Assembly (NCBI GenBank): GCA_022340215.1
Contig: JAJDOJ010000046.1
Coordinates: 1-49,540 of the forward strand
Direction: 5' to 3'
DNA length: 49,540 nucleotides
Origin: Gammaproteobacteria bacterium
GTDB lineage: Bacteria; Pseudomonadota; Gammaproteobacteria; JAJDOJ01
Shown piece by piece: positions 37,020 through 47,558 of the stretch (its first letter is position 1; each line of letters starts with the position of its first letter). The translations under genes and the position numbers were made by a program. The notes beneath the pieces are model-generated. The model worked only from the letters and a program-made list of their open reading frames with translations. It ran no database searches and was not told the origin of the DNA.

Positions 37020-37928
37020 ATGAACTTAGTGATCTCGCCCGGGCAGATCGAAAAATCCCATCGCATCCGCTGGCGCCGCTTTCTTTCGCTCGGCCTGCTT
37101 CTCGTCGTCCCGGCGCTCGTGCTTGGCGGCTACGGTTTCTACGAGGGCTTCAACCGGGGTCAGCAGTCCGTCGTCAGCCAGTGGCGCGAGGATATCGTGC
37201 TGCAGGAGCTGCGTATTCAGAGCGCCCGCGACGAGGCCCAGGCGCGGTTGAACGTACTTGGCCAGGAGATGGGCCGACTCCAGGCGCAGGTGAATCGTAT
37301 CGATGCCCTCGGTACGCGGCTCGTCATGATGGCGAGCCTCGACAAGGGCGAATTCGATTTCAGCTCGGTTCCAGGGGTAGGCGGGGCCGACGAGATGGGC
37401 GAGCAGGGCGATTCGGTCACCGGTGACATCGCAGTGGCAATGTCAACGATGCAGAAGCAGCTCGATGGCAGGCAGGACCAGCTACGGGTCCTGGACGATT
37501 TGCTGCTTTCACGGGAACTGAGCAGGGAGATTCTCCCTTCGGGCAGCCCGATCAGGAGCGGCTGGTTGTCATCGGGCTATGGCCGGCGCAACGACCCGTT
37601 CACCGGAAAGAAGACGTTTCACAAGGGGTTGGATTTCGCCGGCAAGCAGGGTTCGGACGTCATCGCGGTGGCCGGGGGCGTGGTCTCCATTGCGGAGAAA
37701 CGCGGCGACTACGGATACCTGATAGAGATCGACCACGGCGGACGCTACGCGACCCGTTATGGACACAACGACAAGCTCTACGTTTCGGTGGGTGAAGCGG
37801 TGCACAAGGGGCAGGTGATCGCCGCCATTGGCAGCAGCGGCCGGTCGACGGGACCCCACGTGCATTTCGAGGTGTGGAAAGACGGGAAACGGGTCAACCC
37901 GGGGAGGTTCGTCCAAGCCTCGCGGTGA
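37020..37928 (+). CDS. M23-family peptidoglycan endopeptidase, membrane-anchored
   Basis: This 302-residue protein has one N-terminal membrane helix (about 21-40), a coiled-coil region (about 55-100 and 140-165), and a C-terminal LytM/M23 domain. Zinc ligands and catalytic histidines are present: H201 and D205 in FHKGLDF, and H280 and H282 in GPHVHFE. It should therefore be an active metallo-endopeptidase cutting peptide cross-links in the periplasm. The start at 37020 places the helix near the N-terminus; a TTG at 36981 is less likely. A perfect 11-base-stem hairpin follows the gene. Confidence 0.92.
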   Translation: MNLVISPGQIEKSHRIRWRRFLSLGLLLVVPALVLGGYGFYEGFNRGQQSVVSQWREDIVLQELRIQSARDEAQARLNVLGQEMGRLQAQVNRIDALGTRLVMMASLDKGEFDFSSVPGVGGADEMGEQGDSVTGDIAVAMSTMQKQLDGRQDQLRVLDDLLLSRELSREILPSGSPIRSGWLSSGYGRRNDPFTGKKTFHKGLDFAGKQGSDVIAVAGGVVSIAEKRGDYGYLIEIDHGGRYATRYGHNDKLYVSVGEAVHKGQVIAAIGSSGRSTGPHVHFEVWKDGKRVNPGRFVQASR

Positions 37929-37981
37929 GTCATTCCCGATTCCGGGCATCGCCCGACCCTGGCTGCCCTGATGTCGCCATG

Positions 37982-38021
37982 CGGGCACCGGGTGCCATTT
38001 CACAACCCGGTGCCCGTTGTT
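37982..38021 (+). terminator. strong terminator hairpin after the M23 gene
   Basis: cgggcaccggg (37982-37992) and cccggtgcccg (38006-38016) form a perfect 11-base stem with a 13-base loop, followed by ttgtt. It separates the peptidase gene from secA. Confidence 0.7.
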
Positions 38022-38213
38022 CCGGAATCCGTGATCTCCGTCTTCGGTGCCCGAGGCTCGAGACCGGTTTGTCCGGTAGGTCATATCCGGCCACTCGGTG
38101 CGTGCGATCTGCACCTTTTCCGTAGTTTCCCGACCCGCACAAATTCGCTCTGGCATGGGGCGAATACGCTATTATTATTGCCCCCCTTCCTCTTTCCTTT
38201 ACCGTAGACATCG
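38022..38213 (+). promoter_or_regulatory. secA leader
   Basis: A -10-like tattat lies at 38170-38175 without a good -35 at normal spacing. The last 35 bases before ATG are pyrimidine-rich (ccccccttcctctttccttt) and have no Shine-Dalgarno match. No secM-like reading frame is visible between the terminator and secA. Confidence 0.4.
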
Positions 38214-40991
<2,778 letters not shown>

Positions 40992-41064
40992 ATCCCGCAC
41001 CGCTCCCAGAGGGTCTCGCTTCGTACCCATGTTTCCCTGAGCCACCTTCCGTTCGTCAAGTGCC

Positions 41065-42279
41065 ATGCCCGTTGGACTCACCCCCCCAAAAGCCCTGTTG
41101 CCGGTTCCGGGGGTACGGCTTGCCAGTGCCGCCGCAGGGATCCGATACCTCGGCCGAGACGATCTCGTCCTCATGGAGCTGGCAAAGGGAGCCCGAACCG
41201 CAGCGGTGTTTACCCGCAACGCGTTTCGGGCCGCCCCCGTGGTCGTTGCCGGGGAGCACCTTGGCACGCTGGCGCCGCGTTATCTTCTCATCAACGCGGG
41301 AAACGCCAATGCGGGTACCGGTCAGGCCGGCCTGACCGATGCCCGCGCATCGTGCCGCGCGCTCGCCGAGGTTGCCGGATGCGATCCCGACGAAGTCCTG
41401 CCGTTTTCGACCGGCGTCATCGGAGAGCGTCTGGCGCTGGATCGGCTGACCGCCCCCCTGGGGGCGATGGTGTCCAGTCTGAGTGCCGACGGTTGGAAAG
41501 ATGCCGCCCAGGCCATCATGACCACGGACACGGTCCCGAAGGCGGTATCGAGGCGCCTCCAGCTCGGGGGAGTCCCCGTCACGGTCACCGGGATTGCCAA
41601 GGGCGCCGGCATGATCCATCCGGACATGGCCACCATGCTGGCCTTCGTCGCGACCGATGCGTCGATTCCCCAGGCACAGCTTCAGACCCTTTTGTCCTCC
41701 CAGGTCGAGCGCAGTTTCAATGCGATCACCGTGGACGGGGATACCTCGACCAACGATGCCTGCGTGCTGGTCGCCACGGGAATGTCCGGCGTTGAGGCGA
41801 CCGAGTCCTCGAGCGACTATGCGACGTTCCACGCAGGCCTTCAAGGTGTGATGATCGAGCTTGCGCAGGCCATCGTCCGCGATGCGGAGGGTGCGACGCG
41901 CTTCGTCGCCATCAGGGTCGAGGGGGCCCGCGACCGGAACGAGGCCAGGACAGCGGCGTTTACCATCGCCCATTCGCCACTGGTCAAGACGGCGTTTTTC
42001 GCGGGCGATCCCAACTGGGGAAGGATCCTCGCGGCACTGGGGCGGACCGGGATCGAGTCGTTCGACATCGGCAGGGTTGGGATCTTTCTCGACGAGGTGG
42101 AGGTCGTGCGGGCCGGTGGGGTGTCACCGGGATATCGCGAGGAAAACGGCGCGCGCGTCATGTCGGGGGAGGAATTCACCGTGACCGTGGTGCTCGGGCG
42201 CGGCGAGGCCGCGACCGTCGTCTGGACCTCCGACCTGTCGCACGAATACGTGCGCATCAATGCCGAATACCGTAGCTGA
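41065..42279 (+). CDS. argJ: bifunctional ornithine acetyltransferase / N-acetylglutamate synthase
   Basis: ArgJ recycles the acetyl group from N-acetylornithine to glutamate in arginine synthesis. The 404-residue precursor cleaves itself before T190 in KGAGMIHPDMATMLAF into alpha and beta chains. Other motifs are LLINAGNANAGTG, VLPFSTGVIGE, TVDGDTSTNDA and FAGDPNWGRILAALGR near the C-terminus. Whether it accepts acetyl-CoA (bifunctional) as well cannot be told from sequence. It follows secA by 73 bases, as in Pseudomonas. Confidence 0.96.
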   Translation: MPVGLTPPKALLPVPGVRLASAAAGIRYLGRDDLVLMELAKGARTAAVFTRNAFRAAPVVVAGEHLGTLAPRYLLINAGNANAGTGQAGLTDARASCRALAEVAGCDPDEVLPFSTGVIGERLALDRLTAPLGAMVSSLSADGWKDAAQAIMTTDTVPKAVSRRLQLGGVPVTVTGIAKGAGMIHPDMATMLAFVATDASIPQAQLQTLLSSQVERSFNAITVDGDTSTNDACVLVATGMSGVEATESSSDYATFHAGLQGVMIELAQAIVRDAEGATRFVAIRVEGARDRNEARTAAFTIAHSPLVKTAFFAGDPNWGRILAALGRTGIESFDIGRVGIFLDEVEVVRAGGVSPGYREENGARVMSGEEFTVTVVLGRGEAATVVWTSDLSHEYVRINAEYRS

Positions 42280-42325
42280 CGGCGATTGAACGAACCACGA
42301 GTCCCGTGAACGTCTCGAATCTGCC

Positions 42326-43303
42326 ATGCCACGCCGAGTGGTAGCAGGCGGCCATCTACGCGTGGTCGCTGCTGCCGTGAGCGACGATTCGGGCAGGCTG
42401 CTGATTGCCAGGCGACCCGCCGATACCCATCAGGGAGGCAAGTGGGAGTTTCCCGGTGGAAAGGTCGAGGCGGGAGAGGCGCCCCTCGATGCGCTGGCGC
42501 GGGAACTCCACGAGGAACTGGGTATCCGCGCCCGGACCTTCGATCCCCTGATTACCGTTCTTCACGACTATCCCGACCAGCGAGTCAGGCTCGAGGTCTG
42601 GCGCGTAGTATCGTTCGACGGGGTCGCCACCGGCCTCGAGGGACAGGAGGTCCGCTGGGTGAGGACGAAAGACTTGCGCGCATACGAGTTTCCCGATGCA
42701 AATCTTCCGGTTCTCGCCGCCCTGGAACTGCCCGACCGCTACCTGATCACCCCGGACCCGGAAGGGGACACCGACGAATTCCTTCGCAGGCTGGAGCGCG
42801 CCCTGGGTCGGGGTGTGTCACTGGTCCAGTTTCGGGCCACGAACCGCGAACAGGTCGAGTACGAGGCGCTTGCCGTCGAGGTGGTGGAGATCTGCCGGTC
42901 CGCGAATGCGCGTCTGTTACTCAATGCGAGTCCGGCGCGGGCGCGGGCGCTGGGGGCGGATGGGGTACACCTGAACGCGCGGCGCCTGCAGCAGTATCGC
43001 ACGCGGCCATTGCCCAGGGACATGATCGTCGGGACATCGTGTCACGATACGGCCGAACTGCGGTTGGCGGCTTCGTGCGACGCGGATTTCGCCGTCCTGT
43101 CTCCTGTCAGGGCGACGCCGTCGCACCCGGGCGCAAGATCGCTGGGGTGGGAAACGTTCCAGGATCTCTGTCTCGGCGCCAGGATGCCGGTCTACGCGTT
43201 GGGGGGCGTCGGCGAAGGCGATATCCCCAGGGCGCGGGCCTGCGGAGGGCAGGGTATCGCGGCGATCCGGGGGTTGTGGCGCCGAGAGGACCGCCAGAGA
43301 TGA
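42326..43303 (+). CDS. Nudix hydrolase (MutT-like) fused to a ThiE-like domain
   Basis: The first 140 residues are a MutT-type Nudix domain with KWEFPGGKVEAGE and the Nudix box ending RELHEELGI; such enzymes remove 8-oxo-dGTP from the nucleotide pool. From about residue 150 a thiamine-phosphate-synthase/TenI-like barrel follows: VSLVQFRATNRE, LLLNASPARA, GADGVHLNARRL, GTSCHDTAEL, FAVLSPVRATPSHPG and YALGGVGEGDIPRA. Fusions of this kind are known next to argJ/secA in gammaproteobacteria; the role of the second domain is unclear. The 325-residue length supports a genuine fusion, not a frameshift join. Confidence 0.92.
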   Translation: MPRRVVAGGHLRVVAAAVSDDSGRLLIARRPADTHQGGKWEFPGGKVEAGEAPLDALARELHEELGIRARTFDPLITVLHDYPDQRVRLEVWRVVSFDGVATGLEGQEVRWVRTKDLRAYEFPDANLPVLAALELPDRYLITPDPEGDTDEFLRRLERALGRGVSLVQFRATNREQVEYEALAVEVVEICRSANARLLLNASPARARALGADGVHLNARRLQQYRTRPLPRDMIVGTSCHDTAELRLAASCDADFAVLSPVRATPSHPGARSLGWETFQDLCLGARMPVYALGGVGEGDIPRARACGGQGIAAIRGLWRREDRQR

Positions 43304-43585
43304 GATGGGTGGTGGCGAAACCCTGATGACGGTCTGATGAGGCGCCTGCAATTTGCCCGATCTCCGGTGCCGTGGCTCTGCCCCGGCACCCGGAAAACGG
43401 CTCTGCCGTGAAAGACTGCGAGCACAGTAAGAGATCGGCGTTACCGACCTTGGGTGTAGCGGCAGAGCCGCAGGTATTCGACGCCGAGGCAGAGCCCCGG
43501 CGCCAGATACGCCCCGGCGCCAGATACAGGTCAGACAGAACGTTTCGGGACCATGCCGACTTCTCCGGGATCCTGTGTGTATCGC
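43304..43585. other. repeat-rich gap between mutT-like and zapD genes
   Basis: No gene is visible. A hairpin with arms ggtgccg/cggcacc (43366-43390) may terminate the upstream gene. The nonamer ggctctgcc occurs at 43374 and 43399 and its complement ggcagagcc at 43461 and 43488. A perfect 17-base tandem duplication fills 43494-43527. A yacG gene, often found at this place, was not seen. Confidence 0.6.
43494..43527. repeat. perfect 17-base tandem duplication
   Basis: gccccggcgccagatac is present twice in direct succession. It lies in the noncoding gap before the convergent zapD gene and contains the palindrome ggcgcc. Confidence 0.9.
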
Positions 43586-44356
43586 TCAAAGCGCACAGCA
43601 GGCCAGTTCGAATTCGAAGTCATCCGTGATCTGGATCGGGCGATCTTCAAGATCGGGTTGCACCAGAAATCGGATCGAGAAACGGTGCTTGCCCGCACTG
43701 ACCTCCGGGAACTGGGGCGCGGCCATATCGACGCCGATGCGGATCAACTGATTCGGATGCGCCGGGTCTAGCGTTTTCTCGAAGAATCCCTTCTCCGCCC
43801 GCACCGTCTTCAGGCCGGCGCTTTCCCTGACCAGGTCCATGATCGCCGCGACCGCCAGATGAATCTTCCGATAGGGCTGGATCCACAGCTCGAGATCGTG
43901 TCGCCGTTGGGGGGTATCTCGGGAGAGCCAGTGATGAAAGGACGGCAGGTCGAAATCGCAGGTCCCGCCGGGAATCGCGGCCCGCTGCTCGATACTGCGC
44001 AGGAATTGGTTGGTCTTCAGTTGCGCCCCGGGATTGCCGGCGATGTCATGCAGCTTGTCGATGAGCGCGCGGTGACTGTCGACGATGGACCGCAGGTGTT
44101 CGGTATTGACCCCGGGAATCTTGCCCAGGCCCTCGAGATTGGCGATCTGGCGCTTGAGTTCCTTCATCAACTCGCTTTTCAGGTCCACCCGGGAAATGAG
44201 ATCCGCTAGCTCGATCAGGGTCCGCAGCGCGCCATGCGTATCCCAGAGGGTATCCTCCTCGATGAAATGGTCGAAGCGCTGGATCAGTTGTTCCACGCGC
44301 AGAAAGGTACGGATTCGCTCGTTGAGGGGTTGCTCGAAGATAAGTGTCTCGGACAC
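43586..44356 (-). CDS. zapD: cell division protein ZapD (YacF)
   Basis: ZapD cross-links FtsZ filaments by binding the FtsZ C-terminal tail. I propose the GTG at 44356, giving 256 residues that begin SETLIFEQPLNERIRTFLR, as in the E. coli protein (247 residues). The frame is open to 44500, but the extra residues show no conservation. Other family features are LKRQIANLEGL, IPGGTCDFDLPSFHHWL, IMDLVRESA, KHRFSIRFL and the ending FEFELACCAL. It lies 127 bases after coaE on the same strand, the usual coaE-zapD order. Confidence 0.93.
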   Translation of the reverse strand: MSETLIFEQPLNERIRTFLRVEQLIQRFDHFIEEDTLWDTHGALRTLIELADLISRVDLKSELMKELKRQIANLEGLGKIPGVNTEHLRSIVDSHRALIDKLHDIAGNPGAQLKTNQFLRSIEQRAAIPGGTCDFDLPSFHHWLSRDTPQRRHDLELWIQPYRKIHLAVAAIMDLVRESAGLKTVRAEKGFFEKTLDPAHPNQLIRIGVDMAAPQFPEVSAGKHRFSIRFLVQPDLEDRPIQITDDFEFELACCAL

Positions 44357-44483
44357 GTTCTGGGCCTGGTGTTGGTGGCGGTGTGCGACGCCGAAGACCG
44401 GCAATTGTGCAGTGTCTCCAGGCAAAGAACAATTCGGCGCAGCCCGGTTCCGAACAGTGGGACGGAGAATCGATTTGTCGCTC

Positions 44484-45077
44484 CTAGGTGGCTTGCGCAA
44501 ACTCCCCGTGCAGTCTCTCTACCTGTGTGCGCAGATGGGAAAGATCGCCGGAATTTTCGAGGATGACGTCGGCGCCGGCCAGCCTTTCCTGTCGCGACAA
44601 CTGGGATGACATGATCGCCCGGGCGTCCGTCGCGGAGGTACTGTCCCGGGCCGCCACGCGCCGCACCTGGATCTCCTCGTCGCAGTCGACGACAACGACG
44701 CGATCGAACATCGACTCCATCCCCGTTTCCAGCAGCAGCGGAACGACCACCACGCAATAGTCCGTCGGAGGCAGCATTCGGATCCGTTTCTCGATGGACC
44801 AGCGGACCTCGGGGTGCACGATGGCTTCCAGTGCCCTGCGTGCGTTCTCGTCGCCGAACACCCGCTTTCGCATGGCACGGCGATCGAGGTCGCCTGTGGG
44901 GGTCAGTGCATCGGGACCGAACGTTTCGGCGATCCGCGCAAGGACCGGGGACCCTTTGGAAGTCACGTCGCGGGCGATCACGTCGGCGTCGACGATCGGC
45001 GCACCCAGACTCGCAAAGAACGCCGCGGCTGCGGATTTGCCGCTGCCGACACCACCGGTCAGACCGATACGGAGCAT
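44484..45077 (-). CDS. coaE: dephospho-CoA kinase
   Basis: CoaE phosphorylates dephospho-CoA, the last step of coenzyme A synthesis. The 197-residue P-loop kinase starts at the ATG at 45077, giving MLRIGLTGGVGSGKS; a gagg ribosome site lies upstream, within and just after the pilD stop. DADVIARDVT, RRALEAIVHPEVR, VVVVPLLLETG and VVVDCDEEIQVRRV follow the family pattern. The open frame upstream belongs to pilD's shadow. It is probably co-transcribed with pilD, eight bases away. Confidence 0.96.
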   Translation of the reverse strand: MLRIGLTGGVGSGKSAAAAFFASLGAPIVDADVIARDVTSKGSPVLARIAETFGPDALTPTGDLDRRAMRKRVFGDENARRALEAIVHPEVRWSIEKRIRMLPPTDYCVVVVPLLLETGMESMFDRVVVVDCDEEIQVRRVAARDSTSATDARAIMSSQLSRQERLAGADVILENSGDLSHLRTQVERLHGEFAQAT

Positions 45078-45085
45078 ACGGAACC

Positions 45086-45967
45086 TCAGCGAATCGCGAA
45101 GTCCAGGTAGGCCTGATTGATCCGGGGTCCCCAGAGGAGCGCGATCAACCCGGCCGCGGCGAGAAAGGGTCCGAAGGGAATGGGTACGTTGCGGTCGCGT
45201 CCGAGGGCGACCATCAGTGCGATGCCGGTGACCGCGCCGACCAGGGCCGACAGGATGACGATCAGGGGGAGGCTCTGCCAGCCCAGCCAAGCACCGAACA
45301 TGGCGAGCAGCTTGAAGTCGCCAAACCCCATTCCCTCCTTGCCGGTCAGCCTCTTGAAGACATGGTACACGGTCCACAGGGAAAGGTACCCCAGGACCGC
45401 GCCGAGGAGCGCGGATTCGAGGTCGGTGAACAACCCGCCCAGGTTGACCAGCAGTCCCGCCCAGACGAACGGCAGTGTGATCGCGTCCGGGAGCAGCTTG
45501 GTGTGAAAATCGATGACGGCGAGCGCGATCAGCGCCCAGACCAGTGGGAGCGCTGCGGCGGCCTCCAGGGTATAACCGAATCGCCACGCGACCAGAAGGC
45601 TCGCGATCCCGGTGGCGGCCTCGACCAGCGGATACTGTATCGAGATCGATGCGCCGCAGGCGCTACAGCGAGCGCGGAGAAAGAGGTAGCTCAGCACCGG
45701 AATGTTTTCCAGTGCGGCGATCCGATGACCGCACTGCGGGCAGGCCGAGCGCGGTGCGATCAGGTTGAATTCGCTGCCGTGGTCGCGAGGCGGCTCTCCC
45801 CCGGGTTCCAGCAACGCCCGGCACTCCTCCGCCCACTGTCGTTTCAGCATGATCGGGAAGCGATAGATCACGACGTTGAGAAAACTTCCCACCATCGTCC
45901 CGAGGATCGTGACGAAGGAGAGAAAGAGCGCGGGATTCTCCGAGAGCAGATCGTGCATTGCGGTCAT
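45086..45967 (-). CDS. pilD: type IV prepilin peptidase / N-methyltransferase
   Basis: PilD cleaves the leader of type IV prepilins and methylates the new N-terminus. I chose the ATG at 45967 (MTAMHDLLSENPALF, 293 residues); the one at 45958 is equally plausible and matches the P. aeruginosa start. The methyltransferase domain has two CxxC pairs, CPQCG and CSACG, and GSFLNVVIYRFP. Catalytic aspartates lie in AVIDFHTKLLPD and GFGDFKLLAM of the TFPP peptidase domain. About eight membrane helices are visible. Confidence 0.96.
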   Translation of the reverse strand: MTAMHDLLSENPALFLSFVTILGTMVGSFLNVVIYRFPIMLKRQWAEECRALLEPGGEPPRDHGSEFNLIAPRSACPQCGHRIAALENIPVLSYLFLRARCSACGASISIQYPLVEAATGIASLLVAWRFGYTLEAAAALPLVWALIALAVIDFHTKLLPDAITLPFVWAGLLVNLGGLFTDLESALLGAVLGYLSLWTVYHVFKRLTGKEGMGFGDFKLLAMFGAWLGWQSLPLIVILSALVGAVTGIALMVALGRDRNVPIPFGPFLAAAGLIALLWGPRINQAYLDFAIR

Positions 45968-46105
45968 GGGCGGGGCTGGGTGCTCCAGGATTCGGCTACG
46001 GCGCGCTCGGAATGTCTGCGTCCCCTGAACCACCGGAAACGGTGATCACGGAGGGCGGCAGGGAATCCGGCGGGGATCGGATCCAGTGCCCGCCGGCATC
46101 GGGAT
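45968..46105 (-). other. spacer between pilC and pilD
   Basis: This 138-base spacer holds a hairpin caccg/cggtg with a four-base loop (46031-46044). It might moderate read-through from pilC into pilD. No gene is visible. Confidence 0.35.
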
Positions 46106-47317
46106 TCAGACGACCGAACCCAGCTTGAAGATCGGCAGGTACATGGCGATGACGAGACCGCCGACGATGACACCGAGGATCGCCATGATCAGCGGTTCCA
46201 GCAGACTGCTGAGACCATCGACCAGGTTGTCGACCTCCTCTTCGTAGAAATCCGCCACCTTGGTCAGCATGTCGTCGAGGGATCCGGATTCCTCGCCGAT
46301 GGCGACCATCTGGACCACCATGTTCGGAAACAGGCCGGTCTGCCGCATGGCGTACTGGAGCTGCGTGCCGCTGGCGACCTCGTCCTTCATCTTCAGGGTC
46401 GCCTCGGCGTAGATCGCGTTGCCCGTCGCGCCGGCCACCGAATCCATCGCCTCCACCAGGGGGACGCCCGCGGCAAACATGGTGGCCATGGTGCGGGTGA
46501 AGCGGGCGATGGCCGATTTCCGCAGGATATCGCCGACCACGGGGATCCTCAGCGATGCCTTGTCGATGGCACGGTGAACGGCGGGCGATCGCCTGTTAAG
46601 CTCGATCAGGGTGTAGAGCGCCAGGCCGATGCCGCCGAAGATGGCCCACCACCATTTCTGGAAGACCTCCGACAGGCCGATGACCATCTGCGTGAAGGCG
46701 GGTAGGTCCGCGCCGAATCCCTGGAACAGCTCCTGGAACTGCGGCACGACGAAGATCAACAGGATCGCAGAAACGATGAAAGCCACCACCAGCACGGCGG
46801 TGGGATAGAACAACGCCTTCTTGATCTTGCCCTTGAGGACCTCGGTTTTTTCCTTGTAGGTCGCGATCTTCTCGAGCAGCCGGTCCAGGGCCCCCGATTG
46901 TTCGCCGGCCTGGACCAGGTTGCGGAACAGGTCGTCGAACTGCAGCGGATATCTGCCCAGCGCCTCTGCGAGACTGGTGCCTGCCTCCACGTCACCCTTG
47001 ATCCCCATGATCATATTCTGCATTGAAGGATTCTCGTGGCCGCGACCTACGATATCGAACGCCTGTACCATCGGGACGCCTGCCTGCATCATGGTGGCGA
47101 GCTGACGGGCGAAGATGGCAATGTCCTTTCCCACGATCCGCTTCTTGCGGCTGAACAGGGGCTTGGGCTTTTTGCGCACCCTGATCGGGTTGATGCCCTG
47201 ACGGCGGAGGTCCGCCTTCGCGAGCATCTCGTTGGTCGCGTGGGTCTCGCCTTTTAGGCGCGCGCCCCTGCGGTCCGTGCCTTCCCAGACGAACGTCAAT
47301 GCTTCTGCAGTTGCCAT
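46106..47317 (-). CDS. pilC: type IV pilus inner-membrane platform protein
   Basis: PilC is the inner-membrane platform that couples the PilB and PilT motors to pilin assembly. The ATG at 47317 gives 403 residues; a TTG two codons upstream is less likely given the aaagg spacing. Two GspF repeats are seen, with IAIFARQLATMMQAGVPMV and IARFTRTMATMFAAGVPLV as matching starts. Three membrane helices lie at about 170-190, 220-240 and 375-395. It sits between pilB and pilD as in Pseudomonas. Confidence 0.97.
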   Translation of the reverse strand: MATAEALTFVWEGTDRRGARLKGETHATNEMLAKADLRRQGINPIRVRKKPKPLFSRKKRIVGKDIAIFARQLATMMQAGVPMVQAFDIVGRGHENPSMQNMIMGIKGDVEAGTSLAEALGRYPLQFDDLFRNLVQAGEQSGALDRLLEKIATYKEKTEVLKGKIKKALFYPTAVLVVAFIVSAILLIFVVPQFQELFQGFGADLPAFTQMVIGLSEVFQKWWWAIFGGIGLALYTLIELNRRSPAVHRAIDKASLRIPVVGDILRKSAIARFTRTMATMFAAGVPLVEAMDSVAGATGNAIYAEATLKMKDEVASGTQLQYAMRQTGLFPNMVVQMVAIGEESGSLDDMLTKVADFYEEEVDNLVDGLSSLLEPLIMAILGVIVGGLVIAMYLPIFKLGSVV

Positions 47318-47558
47318 ACTCAATCAGCCTTTCATGGATGCCGGGGGCCTGTCGGTACCCCCTGAAGAATTCTCGATGCCGGGTCGCTTGTCGTACCCGG
47401 GAAGCGCTTGATTCAAAGAGGATAGTCCAAACGGGGCGTGTTGAACCTATTCTTGGACGAATTGCGCTGGAATTCCGACGTGCAGAGGGAGGGAGTTACG
47501 TAGGTCGGGTTACGCTATCGCTAACCCGACGCACGGGAGCCTGCCGGGTCACTCATCG
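47318..47558 (-). other. spacer between pilB and pilC
   Basis: No gene is visible in these 241 bases. They carry REP copy D (47501-47530), close to the pilB stop, and an aaagg ribosome site for pilC. No promoter was recognised, so pilC may be read through from pilB. Confidence 0.5.
47501..47530 (+). repeat. REP-type hairpin, copy D
   Basis: GTAG (47501-47504), then the perfect 8-base stem tcgggtta/taacccga around cgctatcgc. This is the type often written gtaggtcgggtta in gammaproteobacterial intergenic repeats. It lies 29 bases after the pilB stop. Confidence 0.75.

Noticed and set aside
37929-38213. A secM-like arrest peptide gene before secA
   Set aside because: Frames here lack a signal peptide and an arrest motif, and the interval begins with a strong terminator hairpin.
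43494-43527. Start of a CRISPR array
   Set aside because: Only two adjacent copies exist with no spacer between them, and no cas genes are in the window.
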